A DNA stretch of 64,000 bases from MAG-120531 sp038125995 (GCA_038125995.1 JAYPEX010000008.1:62001-126000); one strand, 5' to 3'. Shown: positions 51,003 through 59,192, numbered from the stretch's first letter. Notes: a model not told the origin generated them from the sequence alone. Numbers and translations are program-made.

Positions 51003-51488
51003 CTAAAGATCAATTATCATATGCACAGGACAGGAATGATGACCCGTATCACCTATAGGCCCGTCAATATATTCAAACCCTGTTTTGCGATAGAGAACTT
51101 GCGCAGCTTCCATTTGAGGCATGGTTTCTAAATAACACTTTTCAAAACCAAGACTTTTGGCCGTATCCAAACACTTTTGCATCATTTGAGCACCGAAACC
51201 TCTTCCTCTAGCCTGTTTCAAAAAATACATTTTTTGCAATTCACATACAGGTCCAATGTAATTATCCAACTGACAAACCCCTGCGCTTCCGATGATCACT
51301 CCATCTTCTTCAATAACAAAATAGATCCCTTTTTCTTTAGCCTGGTAGGATTCATACATCTGATCCAATGCTGTATCAGCATAAGCCGTTCCTACTTTTG
51401 GAACATCAAATTCAATCAAGACTTTTCGAATTAAATCTGCAACGGCTCGATTGTCTTTTGCTTCTATTTCTCTAATTAATACACTCAA
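51003..51488 (-). CDS. GNAT-family N-acetyltransferase
   Basis: Protein of 161 residues from TTG 51488 (no ATG fits). GNAT fold: VLIREIEAKDNRAVADLIRK, VGTAYADTALDQMYESY, YFVIEEDGVIIGSAGV, ARGRGFGAQMMQKCLDTAK (acetyl-CoA loop RGxGxG), GFEKCYLETMP and YRKTGFEYI. The substrate is unknown. It precedes prmC by 1 base and is divergent from ribD, 35 bases away. Confidence 0.85.
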   Translation of the reverse strand: MSVLIREIEAKDNRAVADLIRKVLIEFDVPKVGTAYADTALDQMYESYQAKEKGIYFVIEEDGVIIGSAGVCQLDNYIGPVCELQKMYFLKQARGRGFGAQMMQKCLDTAKSLGFEKCYLETMPQMEAAQVLYRKTGFEYIDGPIGDTGHHSCPVHMIIDL

Positions 51489-51511
51489 GAAAAAAATCGT
51501 TTAGAATAGTT

Positions 51512-51519
51512 TATTTTTG
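51512..51519 (+). promoter_or_regulatory. -7 element of ribD (TATTTTTG)
   Basis: Exact TAnnTTTG, 4 bases before the GTG start at 51524. The 35-base gap to the divergent GNAT gene leaves no room for a normal leader. Confidence 0.65.
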
Positions 51520-51523
51520 TGAT

Positions 51524-52585
51524 GTGAATATACATGAAAAATACATGAATCGAGCAATTGAATTGGCTAAAAATGCCATAAGATCTGCTTATCCAAACCC
51601 AGCAGTGGGCTGTGTTATTGTTCACCAAAACAAGATCATTGGAGAAGGATATACGAGTCCCTACGGAGGTACTCATGCCGAAGTAAACGCTATCGCTAGT
51701 GTTAAAGATCCTTCATTACTATTAGATTCAGAACTATACGTTACTCTTGAACCCTGTGCACATTTTGGAAAAACTCCTCCCTGTGCTAATTTAATTGTAT
51801 CCAATAAAATACCAAGAGTTTTTATAGGTCTCTTAGATCCCAATCCACAAGTAGCTGGTAAGGGAATTGAGACTCTAAAAGAACACCACATTAAAGTTAC
51901 TAAAGGAGTTCTTGAGAAGGATTGCAAAAAACACCACAGAAGATTTCTTTGCTTTCAAGAAAACAGAAGACCTTACATCACCTTAAAATGGGCTGAAACA
52001 AAAGATCATTTCATGGCCCCCACAAAGGAGATGAGGTCTCAAACAGCCGAACCTTACTGGATTAGCTCTAAAGCATCTAGGGCTAGAGTGCATCTTTGGA
52101 GATCCAAAGAACAGGCCATACTCATTGGAGCAAACACTCTAAGAGAAGACAATCCCTTACTCGATGTTCGAATGGTTCATGGAATGAATCCTATACCTAT
52201 TATAATTGACCCAAAATTGAGTATTGATTCTTCTTACCATTTATATTCAAATCCTGATTTAATTGTATTTGTAGATTGTACTACAAAATTTAAGCAAGAA
52301 GAATTTCCTTTTCGTATTCTTAAGATCGATTTTTCCAAGGAGGTCATCCATCAACTATTGGAGCACTTATACCTTTTAAAGATACTTAGTCTTTTTGTTG
52401 AAGGAGGAGCTCATACTTTAAATGAGTTTATAAAATCTGGAATATGGGATGAAGCAAGGGTAATTCAGTCGACTAATGAATTTAAAGATGGCATTAGAGC
52501 TCCAGAAATAAAACTCAACCCAATACACAAAGAATTCATCGAAAGCGATTGCATTTCATATTATATCAATTCACCAAATGAATAG
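51524..52585 (+). CDS. ribD: Bifunctional diaminohydroxyphosphoribosylaminopyrimidine deaminase / reductase
   Basis: Protein of 353 residues starting at GTG 51524 (MNIHEKYMNRAIELA, the family start). Deaminase domain (about 1-145): AVGCVIVHQNKIIGEGY, GGTHAEVNAIASV with the zinc His and catalytic Glu, and LEPCAHFGKTPPCANLI with the two zinc Cys. Reductase domain (about 155-350): PYITLKWAETKDHFMAP, SRARVHLWRSKEQAILIGAN and LSLFVEGGAHTLNEFI. Two steps of riboflavin synthesis. Its stop overlaps yigZ by 8 bases (ATGAATAG). Confidence 0.95.
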   Translation: MNIHEKYMNRAIELAKNAIRSAYPNPAVGCVIVHQNKIIGEGYTSPYGGTHAEVNAIASVKDPSLLLDSELYVTLEPCAHFGKTPPCANLIVSNKIPRVFIGLLDPNPQVAGKGIETLKEHHIKVTKGVLEKDCKKHHRRFLCFQENRRPYITLKWAETKDHFMAPTKEMRSQTAEPYWISSKASRARVHLWRSKEQAILIGANTLREDNPLLDVRMVHGMNPIPIIIDPKLSIDSSYHLYSNPDLIVFVDCTTKFKQEEFPFRILKIDFSKEVIHQLLEHLYLLKILSLFVEGGAHTLNEFIKSGIWDEARVIQSTNEFKDGIRAPEIKLNPIHKEFIESDCISYYINSPNE

Positions 52586-53180
52586 TTATAAAACCATTGC
52601 AAGAACTGTTGAAGCCGTTTTACACAAAGAACGCAAAAGTAAGTTTTTTACATACGCTTACCCTTTAAACTCTGAAGAGGAAGTCAAACCCATCGTAGAG
52701 CGATTGAGAAAAGCATATCCAACAGCTAATCACGTTTGTTACGCCTGGCAATTAGGAGTGGAACAACCTCATTTTAGAGCTAATGACGATGGAGAACCGA
52801 ACAATTCAGCTGGACAACCGATCTATGGACAAATACAAGCTTTCGATCTTACCAACGTCGGAATCTTTGTCGTTCGAATCTTTGGAGGCACCAAATTAGG
52901 TGTCGGAGGTCTTATTACTGCTTATAGAACAGCAGCTCAATTAGCCTTGGAAAAAGCTGTAATTATTCAAAAAGAATTAGTAAAAACCATCGAACTTCAA
53001 TTTGATTATAAATATTTGAGTTTTGTAATGAGTGTGATTAAAAAAATCAACTTAAATATTCTAAATCAAAAATCTGATTTAAAATGCACTTATTTAGTTG
53101 AAGTCCCTCTAAAGGATGAAAAAATCTTCTTGGCTCAACTTGATCTACACCATCAAATAGAAGCAATAGTAATCGATTAA
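52578..53180 (+). CDS. yigZ: YigZ/IMPACT-family protein
   Basis: Protein of 200 residues. N-terminal IMPACT domain: ERKSKFFTYAYPLNSEEEV, ANHVCYAWQLGVEQPHFRAN, DDGEPNNSAGQPIYGQI, VRIFGGTKLGVGGLITAYR; C-terminal DUF1949-like ferredoxin fold (about 130-200). In E. coli the homologue has no settled biochemical role; the fold suggests nucleic-acid or ribosome binding. Start overlaps ribD by 8 bases and its stop overlaps the convergent thioesterase stop (TTAA). Confidence 0.92.
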   Translation: MNSYKTIARTVEAVLHKERKSKFFTYAYPLNSEEEVKPIVERLRKAYPTANHVCYAWQLGVEQPHFRANDDGEPNNSAGQPIYGQIQAFDLTNVGIFVVRIFGGTKLGVGGLITAYRTAAQLALEKAVIIQKELVKTIELQFDYKYLSFVMSVIKKINLNILNQKSDLKCTYLVEVPLKDEKIFLAQLDLHHQIEAIVID

Positions 53181-53572
53181 TTAAGAGCTCTTAAGATGAT
53201 TTCAGGACACTTCATAGGTTTATCGGTTTTCATATCTACAAAAACCAAAACAGAACTTGCAGTCGCAGCTAATTGATTTTCTGAATTATAAATTTCATAT
53301 TCAAAAATCATCTTCGCTGTTGGAGGCTCTGCTAGCCAACATTCTACCCTTATTTCTTCTTCAAAATAAAGCGGAAGTTTGTAATTGACATTTAAAGCAA
53401 CTACTGGTAATTTGATTCCTTCCTTTTCCATTTTGGCATAAGAAAATCCCAATTGTTTTAACCAGTCAAGTCTTGAGATTTCGAGGTAAAGAGCGTGATT
53501 GGCGTGATGAACAACTCCCATTTGATCCGTTTCTGCGTAACGAACAATTATTTGTGATTTAGAACGATTCAA
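53177..53572 (-). CDS. Acyl-CoA thioesterase, YbgC/4HBT family
   Basis: Protein of 131 residues starting at TTG 53572. Hotdog fold of the 4-hydroxybenzoyl-CoA thioesterase class: VRYAETDQMGVVHHANHALY with the catalytic Asp (TDQMG) and His pair, YLEISRLDWLKQLGFSYAKM, and VNYKLPLYFEEEIRV. Unlike MenI it lacks the HGG-type motif. Substrate unknown. It sits between yigZ (convergent, shared stop) and dnaA (divergent, across a 274-base AT-rich gap). Confidence 0.9.
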   Translation of the reverse strand: MNRSKSQIIVRYAETDQMGVVHHANHALYLEISRLDWLKQLGFSYAKMEKEGIKLPVVALNVNYKLPLYFEEEIRVECWLAEPPTAKMIFEYEIYNSENQLAATASSVLVFVDMKTDKPMKCPEIILRALN

Positions 53573-53846
53573 TTTAATATATTTCGTATATTACTGAGTT
53601 AATTTGCAAAAAAAAATTGATTGACAAATATAAATCATCTCTACCAGCAGAATCTAAATTAAAAAAAGTTAAAAATCAATACCTTTTTAATTTTTTTTAT
53701 AAAAGAATTGTTCACATATTTGTCAATGTATTTCGACTGAGATTTACGTTCGTTTTTTTTTCTAAAAACACCAACCAAAAGTATTTGGTGAGCTTTTAAA
53801 ACATCACTAAAAAAACCAAATTAAACCAAAAAATACCTAATAAAAC

Positions 53847-55274
53847 ATGAGCTTAACTGCGAACGATGTATGGAATAACTGTCTCCTTTTCATAAAAGAT
53901 AACATACAAGCGCAGGCGTATAAAACATGGTTTGAACCTATTAAACCAGTTAAACTTCAAGATCAAGCTCTCAGTGTTCAGGTTCCTTCAAAATTCTTTT
54001 ACGAATGGTTGGAAGAGCATTATGTAAAGCTCTTAAAGGTAGCACTCACCAAACAACTAGGTGAGAGTGCTAAATTGGTTTACATCATTAAAATGGAAAA
54101 CACTTATGGCAATAAGGAGCCTTTTACTGAAAAAATTCCTTCTGCCAATAGAGTAACCACTAATGAACCTCAGGAGCTCGACGTTCCTATCAAGTCAAAG
54201 AGTCCAGAGTTAAAGAATCCATTTGTGATTCCAGGAATCAGAAATATTAAAATTGAATCGCAACTCAACCCCAACTATAATTTTGAAAATTTCTTAGAAG
54301 GTGATTCTAATAGACTTGCTCGTTCAGCTGGTATGGCCGTTGCAAATAAGCCTGGGGGAACTTCATTTAATCCACTGTTAATTTTTGGAGGAGTTGGTCT
54401 TGGAAAGACACATTTAGCTCATGCTATTGGCGTCGATATCAAAGATAAATACCCAGAGCGTACCGTATTGTACATCTCTGCAGAAAAATTTACTCAACAA
54501 TATATTGAGTCTATAAAAAAGAATACGCGTAACGACTTTATTCACTTTTACCAACTCATCGATGTATTGATCATTGATGATGTACAATTCCTTTCTGGTA
54601 AGTCAGGAACTCAAGATGTATTCTTTCATATATTCAACCATTTACATCAAAATGGAAAGCAGGTTATTTTAACTTCCGATAAAGCTCCTGTCGATATGCA
54701 AGATATCGAGCAACGACTGCTATCGAGGTTTAAATGGGGACTCTCTGCTGAGCTTCAATCACCAGATTACGAAACTAGAGTATCAATTTTAAAGAACAAG
54801 CTCTACAAAGACGGTGTTGAAATGGACGATCAAATAGTTGAATACGTCGCTAAGCACATTAAATCGAATATTAGAGAACTCGAAGGAGCCATTATATCTT
54901 TAATCGCTCAGTCCTCTTTTAACAAAAGAGAAGTAACACTTGATTTAGCGCAGCAGGTTGTTGAGAAATTTGTTAAAAACACCAAAAGAGAAGTATCGAT
55001 CGACTACATTCAAAAAGTGGTCTCCGACTATTTTGAAATGGATGTCAGCACACTACAATCGAAAACCAGAAAGCGTCATATTGTACAAGCTAGACAACTC
55101 GCTATGTTTTTTGCTAAAAAATTCACAAAAGCTTCACTAGCAAGTATTGGATCTCAAATTGGCAAAAGAGATCACGCTACCGTATTACACGCTTGCAAGA
55201 CCGTAGACAATCTAGCTGAAACTGATAAACAGTTCAGAAAATACATCGAAGACCTCTCTAAAAAGTTCTCCTAA
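53847..55274 (+). CDS. dnaA: Chromosomal replication initiator protein DnaA
   Basis: Protein of 475 residues. Domain I (about 1-80, WNNCLLFIKDNIQAQAYKTW), a linker, AAA+ domain III with LLIFGGVGLGKTHLAHAIG (Walker A) and LIIDDVQFLSGKSG (Walker B), and domain IV with RKRHIVQARQLAMFF and IGSQIGKRDHATVLHACKTV, the DnaA-box-binding signature. It initiates replication at oriC. The upstream 274-base gap is AT-rich but has no cluster of DnaA boxes, so oriC is not assigned. Its neighbours are not replication genes (no dnaN or recF). Confidence 0.98.
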   Translation: MSLTANDVWNNCLLFIKDNIQAQAYKTWFEPIKPVKLQDQALSVQVPSKFFYEWLEEHYVKLLKVALTKQLGESAKLVYIIKMENTYGNKEPFTEKIPSANRVTTNEPQELDVPIKSKSPELKNPFVIPGIRNIKIESQLNPNYNFENFLEGDSNRLARSAGMAVANKPGGTSFNPLLIFGGVGLGKTHLAHAIGVDIKDKYPERTVLYISAEKFTQQYIESIKKNTRNDFIHFYQLIDVLIIDDVQFLSGKSGTQDVFFHIFNHLHQNGKQVILTSDKAPVDMQDIEQRLLSRFKWGLSAELQSPDYETRVSILKNKLYKDGVEMDDQIVEYVAKHIKSNIRELEGAIISLIAQSSFNKREVTLDLAQQVVEKFVKNTKREVSIDYIQKVVSDYFEMDVSTLQSKTRKRHIVQARQLAMFFAKKFTKASLASIGSQIGKRDHATVLHACKTVDNLAETDKQFRKYIEDLSKKFS

Positions 55275-55291
55275 ACCCTTACACTTCCCTT

Positions 55292-56008
55292 ATGGAAGCA
55301 CCTCAATACGGCAAGCTCTATTTGATACCCACTACTCTTGGGGATACAGAACCACTGGAGGTATTACCTATTTCCATAAAAAAGGCTATTGAGCGCATTG
55401 ATTATTTTGTCGTTGAGAACGAAAAAACAGCTCGTAGATTCATCAAAAAAATTACTCCTTCAAAAAAACAAGAAAGTATAAAGTTAAGTGTCATTAACAA
55501 ATATACGGACCCTTTGGAACTACCAAGCTTTTTAAATCCTTGCTTGGAAGGTCATACAATAGGTGTGATTTCTGAAGCGGGTTGTCCTGGCGTTGCTGAT
55601 CCTGGTGCAGATTTAGTAGCAATTGCTCACCAAAAAAACATACAGGTTACTCCCTTAGTTGGGCCTTCCTCAATTCTTTTAGCATTGATGGCAAGTGGGT
55701 TTAACGGTCAAAATTTCGCCTTTATCGGTTATTTACCAATTGATAATACCGTTAGAAAATCTGCAATAAAGCGTTATGAAAATCAATCTAAGTCAAACCA
55801 TCAAGCATTGATTTGTATTGAAACACCTTATCGCAACAATAAATTATTTGAAGAATTTTGCAATAGCTTATCGCCCCAGACCAAGCTTTGTATTGCTTGC
55901 GACATCACCTTGCTGACAGAATACATCAGCTCCAAGACCATAGGGGATTGGAAAAGAAGCAAGATCGATCTCCATAAAAGACCCTGTATTTTTATTATTC
56001 AAGCTTAA
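55292..56008 (+). CDS. RsmI-like SAM-dependent methyltransferase (divergent paralogue)
   Basis: Protein of 238 residues, tetrapyrrole-methylase fold. Seen: LYLIPTTLGDTEPLEVLP at the N-terminus, VENEKTARRFIKKI, VISEAGCPGVADPGADLV (RsmI usually has SDAGTPLISDPG here), VTPLVGPSSILLALMASG, FAFIGYLP and LICIETPYRNNKLFEEF. It lacks the extra C-terminal segment of full RsmI. Bacteroidota often carry a second gene of this type annotated only as methyltransferase; the rRNA or other target is unknown. It follows dnaA by 17 bases and converges on the lysozyme-like gene with a shared stop. Confidence 0.8.
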   Translation: MEAPQYGKLYLIPTTLGDTEPLEVLPISIKKAIERIDYFVVENEKTARRFIKKITPSKKQESIKLSVINKYTDPLELPSFLNPCLEGHTIGVISEAGCPGVADPGADLVAIAHQKNIQVTPLVGPSSILLALMASGFNGQNFAFIGYLPIDNTVRKSAIKRYENQSKSNHQALICIETPYRNNKLFEEFCNSLSPQTKLCIACDITLLTEYISSKTIGDWKRSKIDLHKRPCIFIIQA

Positions 56009-56628
56009 ATTAATTTGGGATCCTTACGCATTTCCACTATGGAAACATCATATCCAGCAAACATTTTTATATAGTTGGAGACAGAGGTTCCGTAGGCATC
56101 TTTAAAATCTTCTTTTCCCCAACTGATCAAGAATTTCTTTACATTACCAGGGCCTGCTAAGTGAGCTGCTGCCAAGATACCACTCTCAGTGATCTCAACT
56201 CCCCCAATCATTCTACCACTGTAAAAGTTGATGTAATTTCTAAGAACCCATTTGTTACGCGAGGTATTGTGATGGAATACACGCTCTTGAAAAGCGGGAT
56301 CGTTTAAAAAACAATGATAATCTTCTACACCAAAATGATTTAAAGTTGATTTACCAAATTGGTATTTACCCATATAACCAAGCGTATTGACTCTAGAATA
56401 ATCACCTTGAGATTCTCTAAAGCCGAGCGCTTCTTTAAAAGCGATATATCCAGACGACAAATAAGGGATGAATGCTTCAGATTCGGGATAGGTTACCCCT
56501 ACGCCGTAAAAAAATTCTTTAGTATTTTTTAAAGAATTAGGCACTGAAACTTCGATGTGTGTGTTGGAGTTAAAACTACTTGTCAAAAAAATTAGTGCAC
56601 TTCCAACCAACAAAATGAACTTTCTCAT
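56005..56628 (-). CDS. Exported lysozyme-like peptidoglycan hydrolase
   Basis: Protein of 207 residues from ATG 56628 (MRKFILLVGSALIFLTSS; a TTG 6 codons upstream is unlikely). Signal peptide about 1-19. The core FKEALGFRESQGDYSRVNTL ... GYMGKYQFGKSTL has the Glu and G-x-x-G-x-Y-Q-F pattern of lytic transglycosylase/lysozyme-like domains, and a later AAAHLAGPGNV resembles the AxHxxGxG loop. Likely cuts peptidoglycan. The leader carries an 8-bp inverted repeat and the gene has its own promoter, despite following mltG. Confidence 0.75.
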   Translation of the reverse strand: MRKFILLVGSALIFLTSSFNSNTHIEVSVPNSLKNTKEFFYGVGVTYPESEAFIPYLSSGYIAFKEALGFRESQGDYSRVNTLGYMGKYQFGKSTLNHFGVEDYHCFLNDPAFQERVFHHNTSRNKWVLRNYINFYSGRMIGGVEITESGILAAAHLAGPGNVKKFLISWGKEDFKDAYGTSVSNYIKMFAGYDVSIVEMRKDPKLI

Positions 56629-56637
56629 ATTTTGGTT

Positions 56638-56658
56638 TTTTAGCAATTACTGCTAAAA
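56638..56658 (-). promoter_or_regulatory. Perfect 5'-leader hairpin before the lysozyme-like gene
   Basis: TTTTAGCA-N5-TGCTAAAA, an 8-bp perfect inverted repeat ending 9 bases before the ATG at 56628 and just after the predicted transcription start. It could mask the initiation region. No long T run follows, so it is not a normal terminator. Confidence 0.5.
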
Positions 56659-56665
56659 TTCGCTG

Positions 56666-56673
56666 CAAATTTA
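56666..56673 (-). promoter_or_regulatory. -7 element of the lysozyme-like gene (TAAATTTG)
   Basis: Exact TAnnTTTG on the minus strand, 37 bases before the ATG. A TTG 17 bases further upstream is a possible -33 element. Confidence 0.6.
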
Positions 56674-56728
56674 CAACTATTTTTTTTATTCAAGCAAAAA
56701 TGATTTTAATAAACTGATTCACAGTGTT

Positions 56729-57775
56729 TTATCTTTTTATTTTTTGTTCATTTATCCAGGCTACGTATTCCTTCTTATTCTTATTGTGCTGTCTAAGCGT
56801 ACTTGCAAACTTGTGATAACCGAAATTTTTAACATCAGCTACAAAAAAGATATAGTCGTGCTTTTTAGGGTTTAACACTGCGTCTAAAGCTGAGAGATCT
56901 GGCATTGCAATAGGTCCCGGGGGTATTCCTTTGTATTTATACGTATTGTATGGTGAATCAATTTTTAAGTCTTTATAGAGAACTCTTCTGATCACCAAAT
57001 CAAAGTCATTGGCTTCTTTTCGAAGTGCGTAAATAACCGTTGGATCGGCTTGAAGTTTCATTCGTTTTGCTAATCGATTTAAATACACTCCAGCTATAGT
57101 AGGTCGTTCATCAACCTTAACAGACTCTTTGTGAACAATTGAAGCCAAATTATAGACCTCTGTAGGAGTTAATCCGTGTTTCTTTGCTTTAGCAATCCTA
57201 GATGAATTCCAATACTTTTTATATTCGTTTAACATTCGATCCCTAAATTCATCAGCAGAGGTATTCCAATAAAACTGATAAGTATTTGGAATATACATAC
57301 TTAAAGCAGTATTTTCATTAAAACGATTAGCTTTCAAAAACTCTTTATCGGTTAAAGATTGAATCAGACTAAGAGAATCAGCTTCTATTTGCTCAGCGAT
57401 CTTTGCAGCGAGTTTATCCAATCGATCCAAATTATTAAAAGTAACATTGATCGGTTCTGACTTTAATCTGAGCATATTGATCATCTCATTATTGCTCATA
57501 TCTTTCAAAACAGTATACTTTCCAGGTCTAATTCGATCGAGATATCCCTTTTGCTTAGCAATAATCATAAAAGTTTTAGGATGCTTTAAATAGGGACTAA
57601 TCAAATTTTCCAAATCCTTTTCATTGGATCCTGTAGGAATGAAGAGCTCCACTTGATCCTCTTCAAATGAGGTATTTGAAAGAATGATTGAAGAATAAAT
57701 CTTATAGGAAATTAAACCTCCAATAATCATCAAACCAATAACAACATTCAATACTATTTTTCTCTTTTTAGCCAT
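56729..57775 (-). CDS. mltG: Endolytic murein transglycosylase MltG
   Basis: Protein of 348 residues. One N-terminal membrane helix (about 7-28), a LysM-like/YceG segment (VELFIPTGSNEKDLENLISP), and the catalytic domain with NLASIVHKESVKVDERPTIA (catalytic Glu in KES), VYLNRLAKRMKLQADPTVIY, SPYNTYKYKGIPPGPIAMP, and YIFFVADVKNFGYHKFASTL. It cuts nascent glycan strands and limits their length. It follows the GNAT gene by 3 bases. Confidence 0.96.
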   Translation of the reverse strand: MAKKRKIVLNVVIGLMIIGGLISYKIYSSIILSNTSFEEDQVELFIPTGSNEKDLENLISPYLKHPKTFMIIAKQKGYLDRIRPGKYTVLKDMSNNEMINMLRLKSEPINVTFNNLDRLDKLAAKIAEQIEADSLSLIQSLTDKEFLKANRFNENTALSMYIPNTYQFYWNTSADEFRDRMLNEYKKYWNSSRIAKAKKHGLTPTEVYNLASIVHKESVKVDERPTIAGVYLNRLAKRMKLQADPTVIYALRKEANDFDLVIRRVLYKDLKIDSPYNTYKYKGIPPGPIAMPDLSALDAVLNPKKHDYIFFVADVKNFGYHKFASTLRQHNKNKKEYVAWINEQKIKR

Positions 57776-57778
57776 GGC

Positions 57779-58285
57779 TTATAATATAAGCTGATACAAT
57801 AATTCATTTTTAAAATTACCTTTTGAATAGTGCCAATCTCTTTTAATAGCTACTTGTTCAAATCCCATTTTTTCAAACAGGGCTATGCTCTCGTTATTAT
57901 CTTCTACAATGTTTGCGTATAGTTGATGTAGCTTTAATTTACTTTTCGCATAATCACATATCAACTTTAAAGCCTCGCTTGCAAATCCCCTTCCTCTATA
58001 TTTTTTTTCAATAATAATGCCAACTCCTGCTCTACTGTGAAGATAATTAAAATCAAATAAATCGATAAATCCAACAGCAGTTTCATCCGAAATTACAATA
58101 ACAAAGCGTTGTTGATGGACTTCTTCAATCGATTTATCAGAAGCTTTTATATATTCAACCAGTAATTCTCTAGAAAAAGGTTCTGTAGTATCACTGAGTT
58201 CCCAATAGTCAAAATTGTTTTCGATTTGCTCCAAAAAGACCAAATCATTCATTTTTAATCCTCTGAGATGAATTTGATTAAGCAT
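57779..58285 (-). CDS. GNAT-family N-acetyltransferase, RimJ/RimL-like
   Basis: Protein of 168 residues from ATG 58285 (MLNQIHLRGLKMNDLVFLEQ); an in-frame ATG at 58309 lies deeper within dapF. Seen: FSRELLVEYIKASDKSIEE, VGFIDLFDFN, AGVGIIIEKKYRGRGFASEA (acetyl-CoA loop), LICDYAKSKLKLHQLYANIV, and ALFEKMGFEQVA. The RimJ/L-like layout suggests a protein N-terminus or aminoglycoside-like substrate, but it is unknown. It overlaps dapF by 8 bases (ATGCTTAA). Confidence 0.85.
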   Translation of the reverse strand: MLNQIHLRGLKMNDLVFLEQIENNFDYWELSDTTEPFSRELLVEYIKASDKSIEEVHQQRFVIVISDETAVGFIDLFDFNYLHSRAGVGIIIEKKYRGRGFASEALKLICDYAKSKLKLHQLYANIVEDNNESIALFEKMGFEQVAIKRDWHYSKGNFKNELLYQLIL

Positions 58286-59060
58286 TATTAATTGAAATAC
58301 TTCCCTCAAATACCAATTGCGCAGGGCCTTCTAAAAAAACATCCTTATAGATATTGTTTTCATAACTAAAATGAACACGAAGATCTCCTCCTTTGGTGTG
58401 TAATACGATTGGTGAACTCGCTCCATTTCTAGAATGAAGGCAAATAGCAGCAGCTGTGGCTCCCGTTCCACAGGAAAAGGTTTCATCCTCAACACCTCTT
58501 TCATAAGTTCTAATCGACAAACTACCCTTAGAATTTTTAGAGATAAAATTCACATTGGATCCGGCCCGTCCATAGATACCATATCTAATTTTTCTCCCTT
58601 CTTCAAAAACATTGAAATCCTCTAAATCTTTTACAAATTGAACATGATGTGGTGATCCTGTATCAGCAAATAGGTATGTCTGATTGTCGACAATCTTGTT
58701 TACATCTGTCATTTGAAGTTTTACCAATCCATTGACAACCGTTGCATTGTGCAATCCGTCCACTGCCATAAAAGTAGCGCTAGAATCAATGACTCCCAAT
58801 TGTTTTGCAAAAGCCACCAAACACCTTCCTCCATTTCCACACATTGTGGAAGGATTTCCATCTGAGTTGTAATACACCATCTGAAAATCGTATTGTGGAT
58901 GATTTTCAAGTAAGATAAGTCCATCAGCTCCAATACCAAATCTTCTGTGACAAAGCCTAGCCACAAGCTGGGTATCTTCTTTTGGAAACTGCTCGTCTCT
59001 ATTGTCGATCATTACAAAATCATTTCCAGTTCCTTGGTATTTGTAAAATTTTAAATTCAC
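58278..59060 (-). CDS. dapF: Diaminopimelate epimerase
   Basis: Protein of 260 residues starting at GTG 59060 (VNLKFYKYQGTGNDFVMIDN). Longer in-frame starts up to 59147 add unconserved residues and lie upstream of the -7 element at 59080-59087. Converts LL- to meso-DAP for lysine and peptidoglycan. Seen: MCGNGGRCLVAFAKQLGV with the first catalytic Cys and FSCGTGATAAAICLHSR with the second. Slightly short for the family but with both active-site regions. Divergent from the DegQ-type gene. Confidence 0.93.
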   Translation of the reverse strand: MNLKFYKYQGTGNDFVMIDNRDEQFPKEDTQLVARLCHRRFGIGADGLILLENHPQYDFQMVYYNSDGNPSTMCGNGGRCLVAFAKQLGVIDSSATFMAVDGLHNATVVNGLVKLQMTDVNKIVDNQTYLFADTGSPHHVQFVKDLEDFNVFEEGRKIRYGIYGRAGSNVNFISKNSKGSLSIRTYERGVEDETFSCGTGATAAAICLHSRNGASSPIVLHTKGGDLRVHFSYENNIYKDVFLEGPAQLVFEGSISINNA

Positions 59061-59079
59061 TTTAATCGTTTTAGAGTCA

Positions 59080-59087
59080 CAAATATA
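59080..59087 (-). promoter_or_regulatory. -7 element of dapF (TATATTTG)
   Basis: Exact TAnnTTTG on the minus strand, 19 bases before the GTG start at 59060. It decides the dapF start. Confidence 0.6.
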
Positions 59088-59155
59088 GCCATTTATTAAG
59101 GTTTTTTTAGTAGTTAAAGAGTCGTTAAATATTTTAGTTAAATTCACATCTTGTA

Positions 59156-59163
59156 TACTTTTG
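59156..59163 (+). promoter_or_regulatory. -7 element of the DegQ-type gene (TACTTTTG)
   Basis: Exact TAnnTTTG, 29 bases before the ATG at 59193. Confidence 0.55.
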
Positions 59164-59192
59164 AGTTATTAAATCAAAAATTTTAACAAGAG

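Noticed and set aside
53617..53799. 60-codon open frame upstream of dnaA
   Set aside because: Low-complexity Lys/Phe-rich translation in an AT-rich leader, no conserved motif.
53573..53846. Possible oriC in the 274-base AT-rich gap upstream of dnaA
   Set aside because: Only one weak DnaA-box-like match (TTGTTCACA near 53709) and no cluster; AT-richness alone is not enough in this genome.
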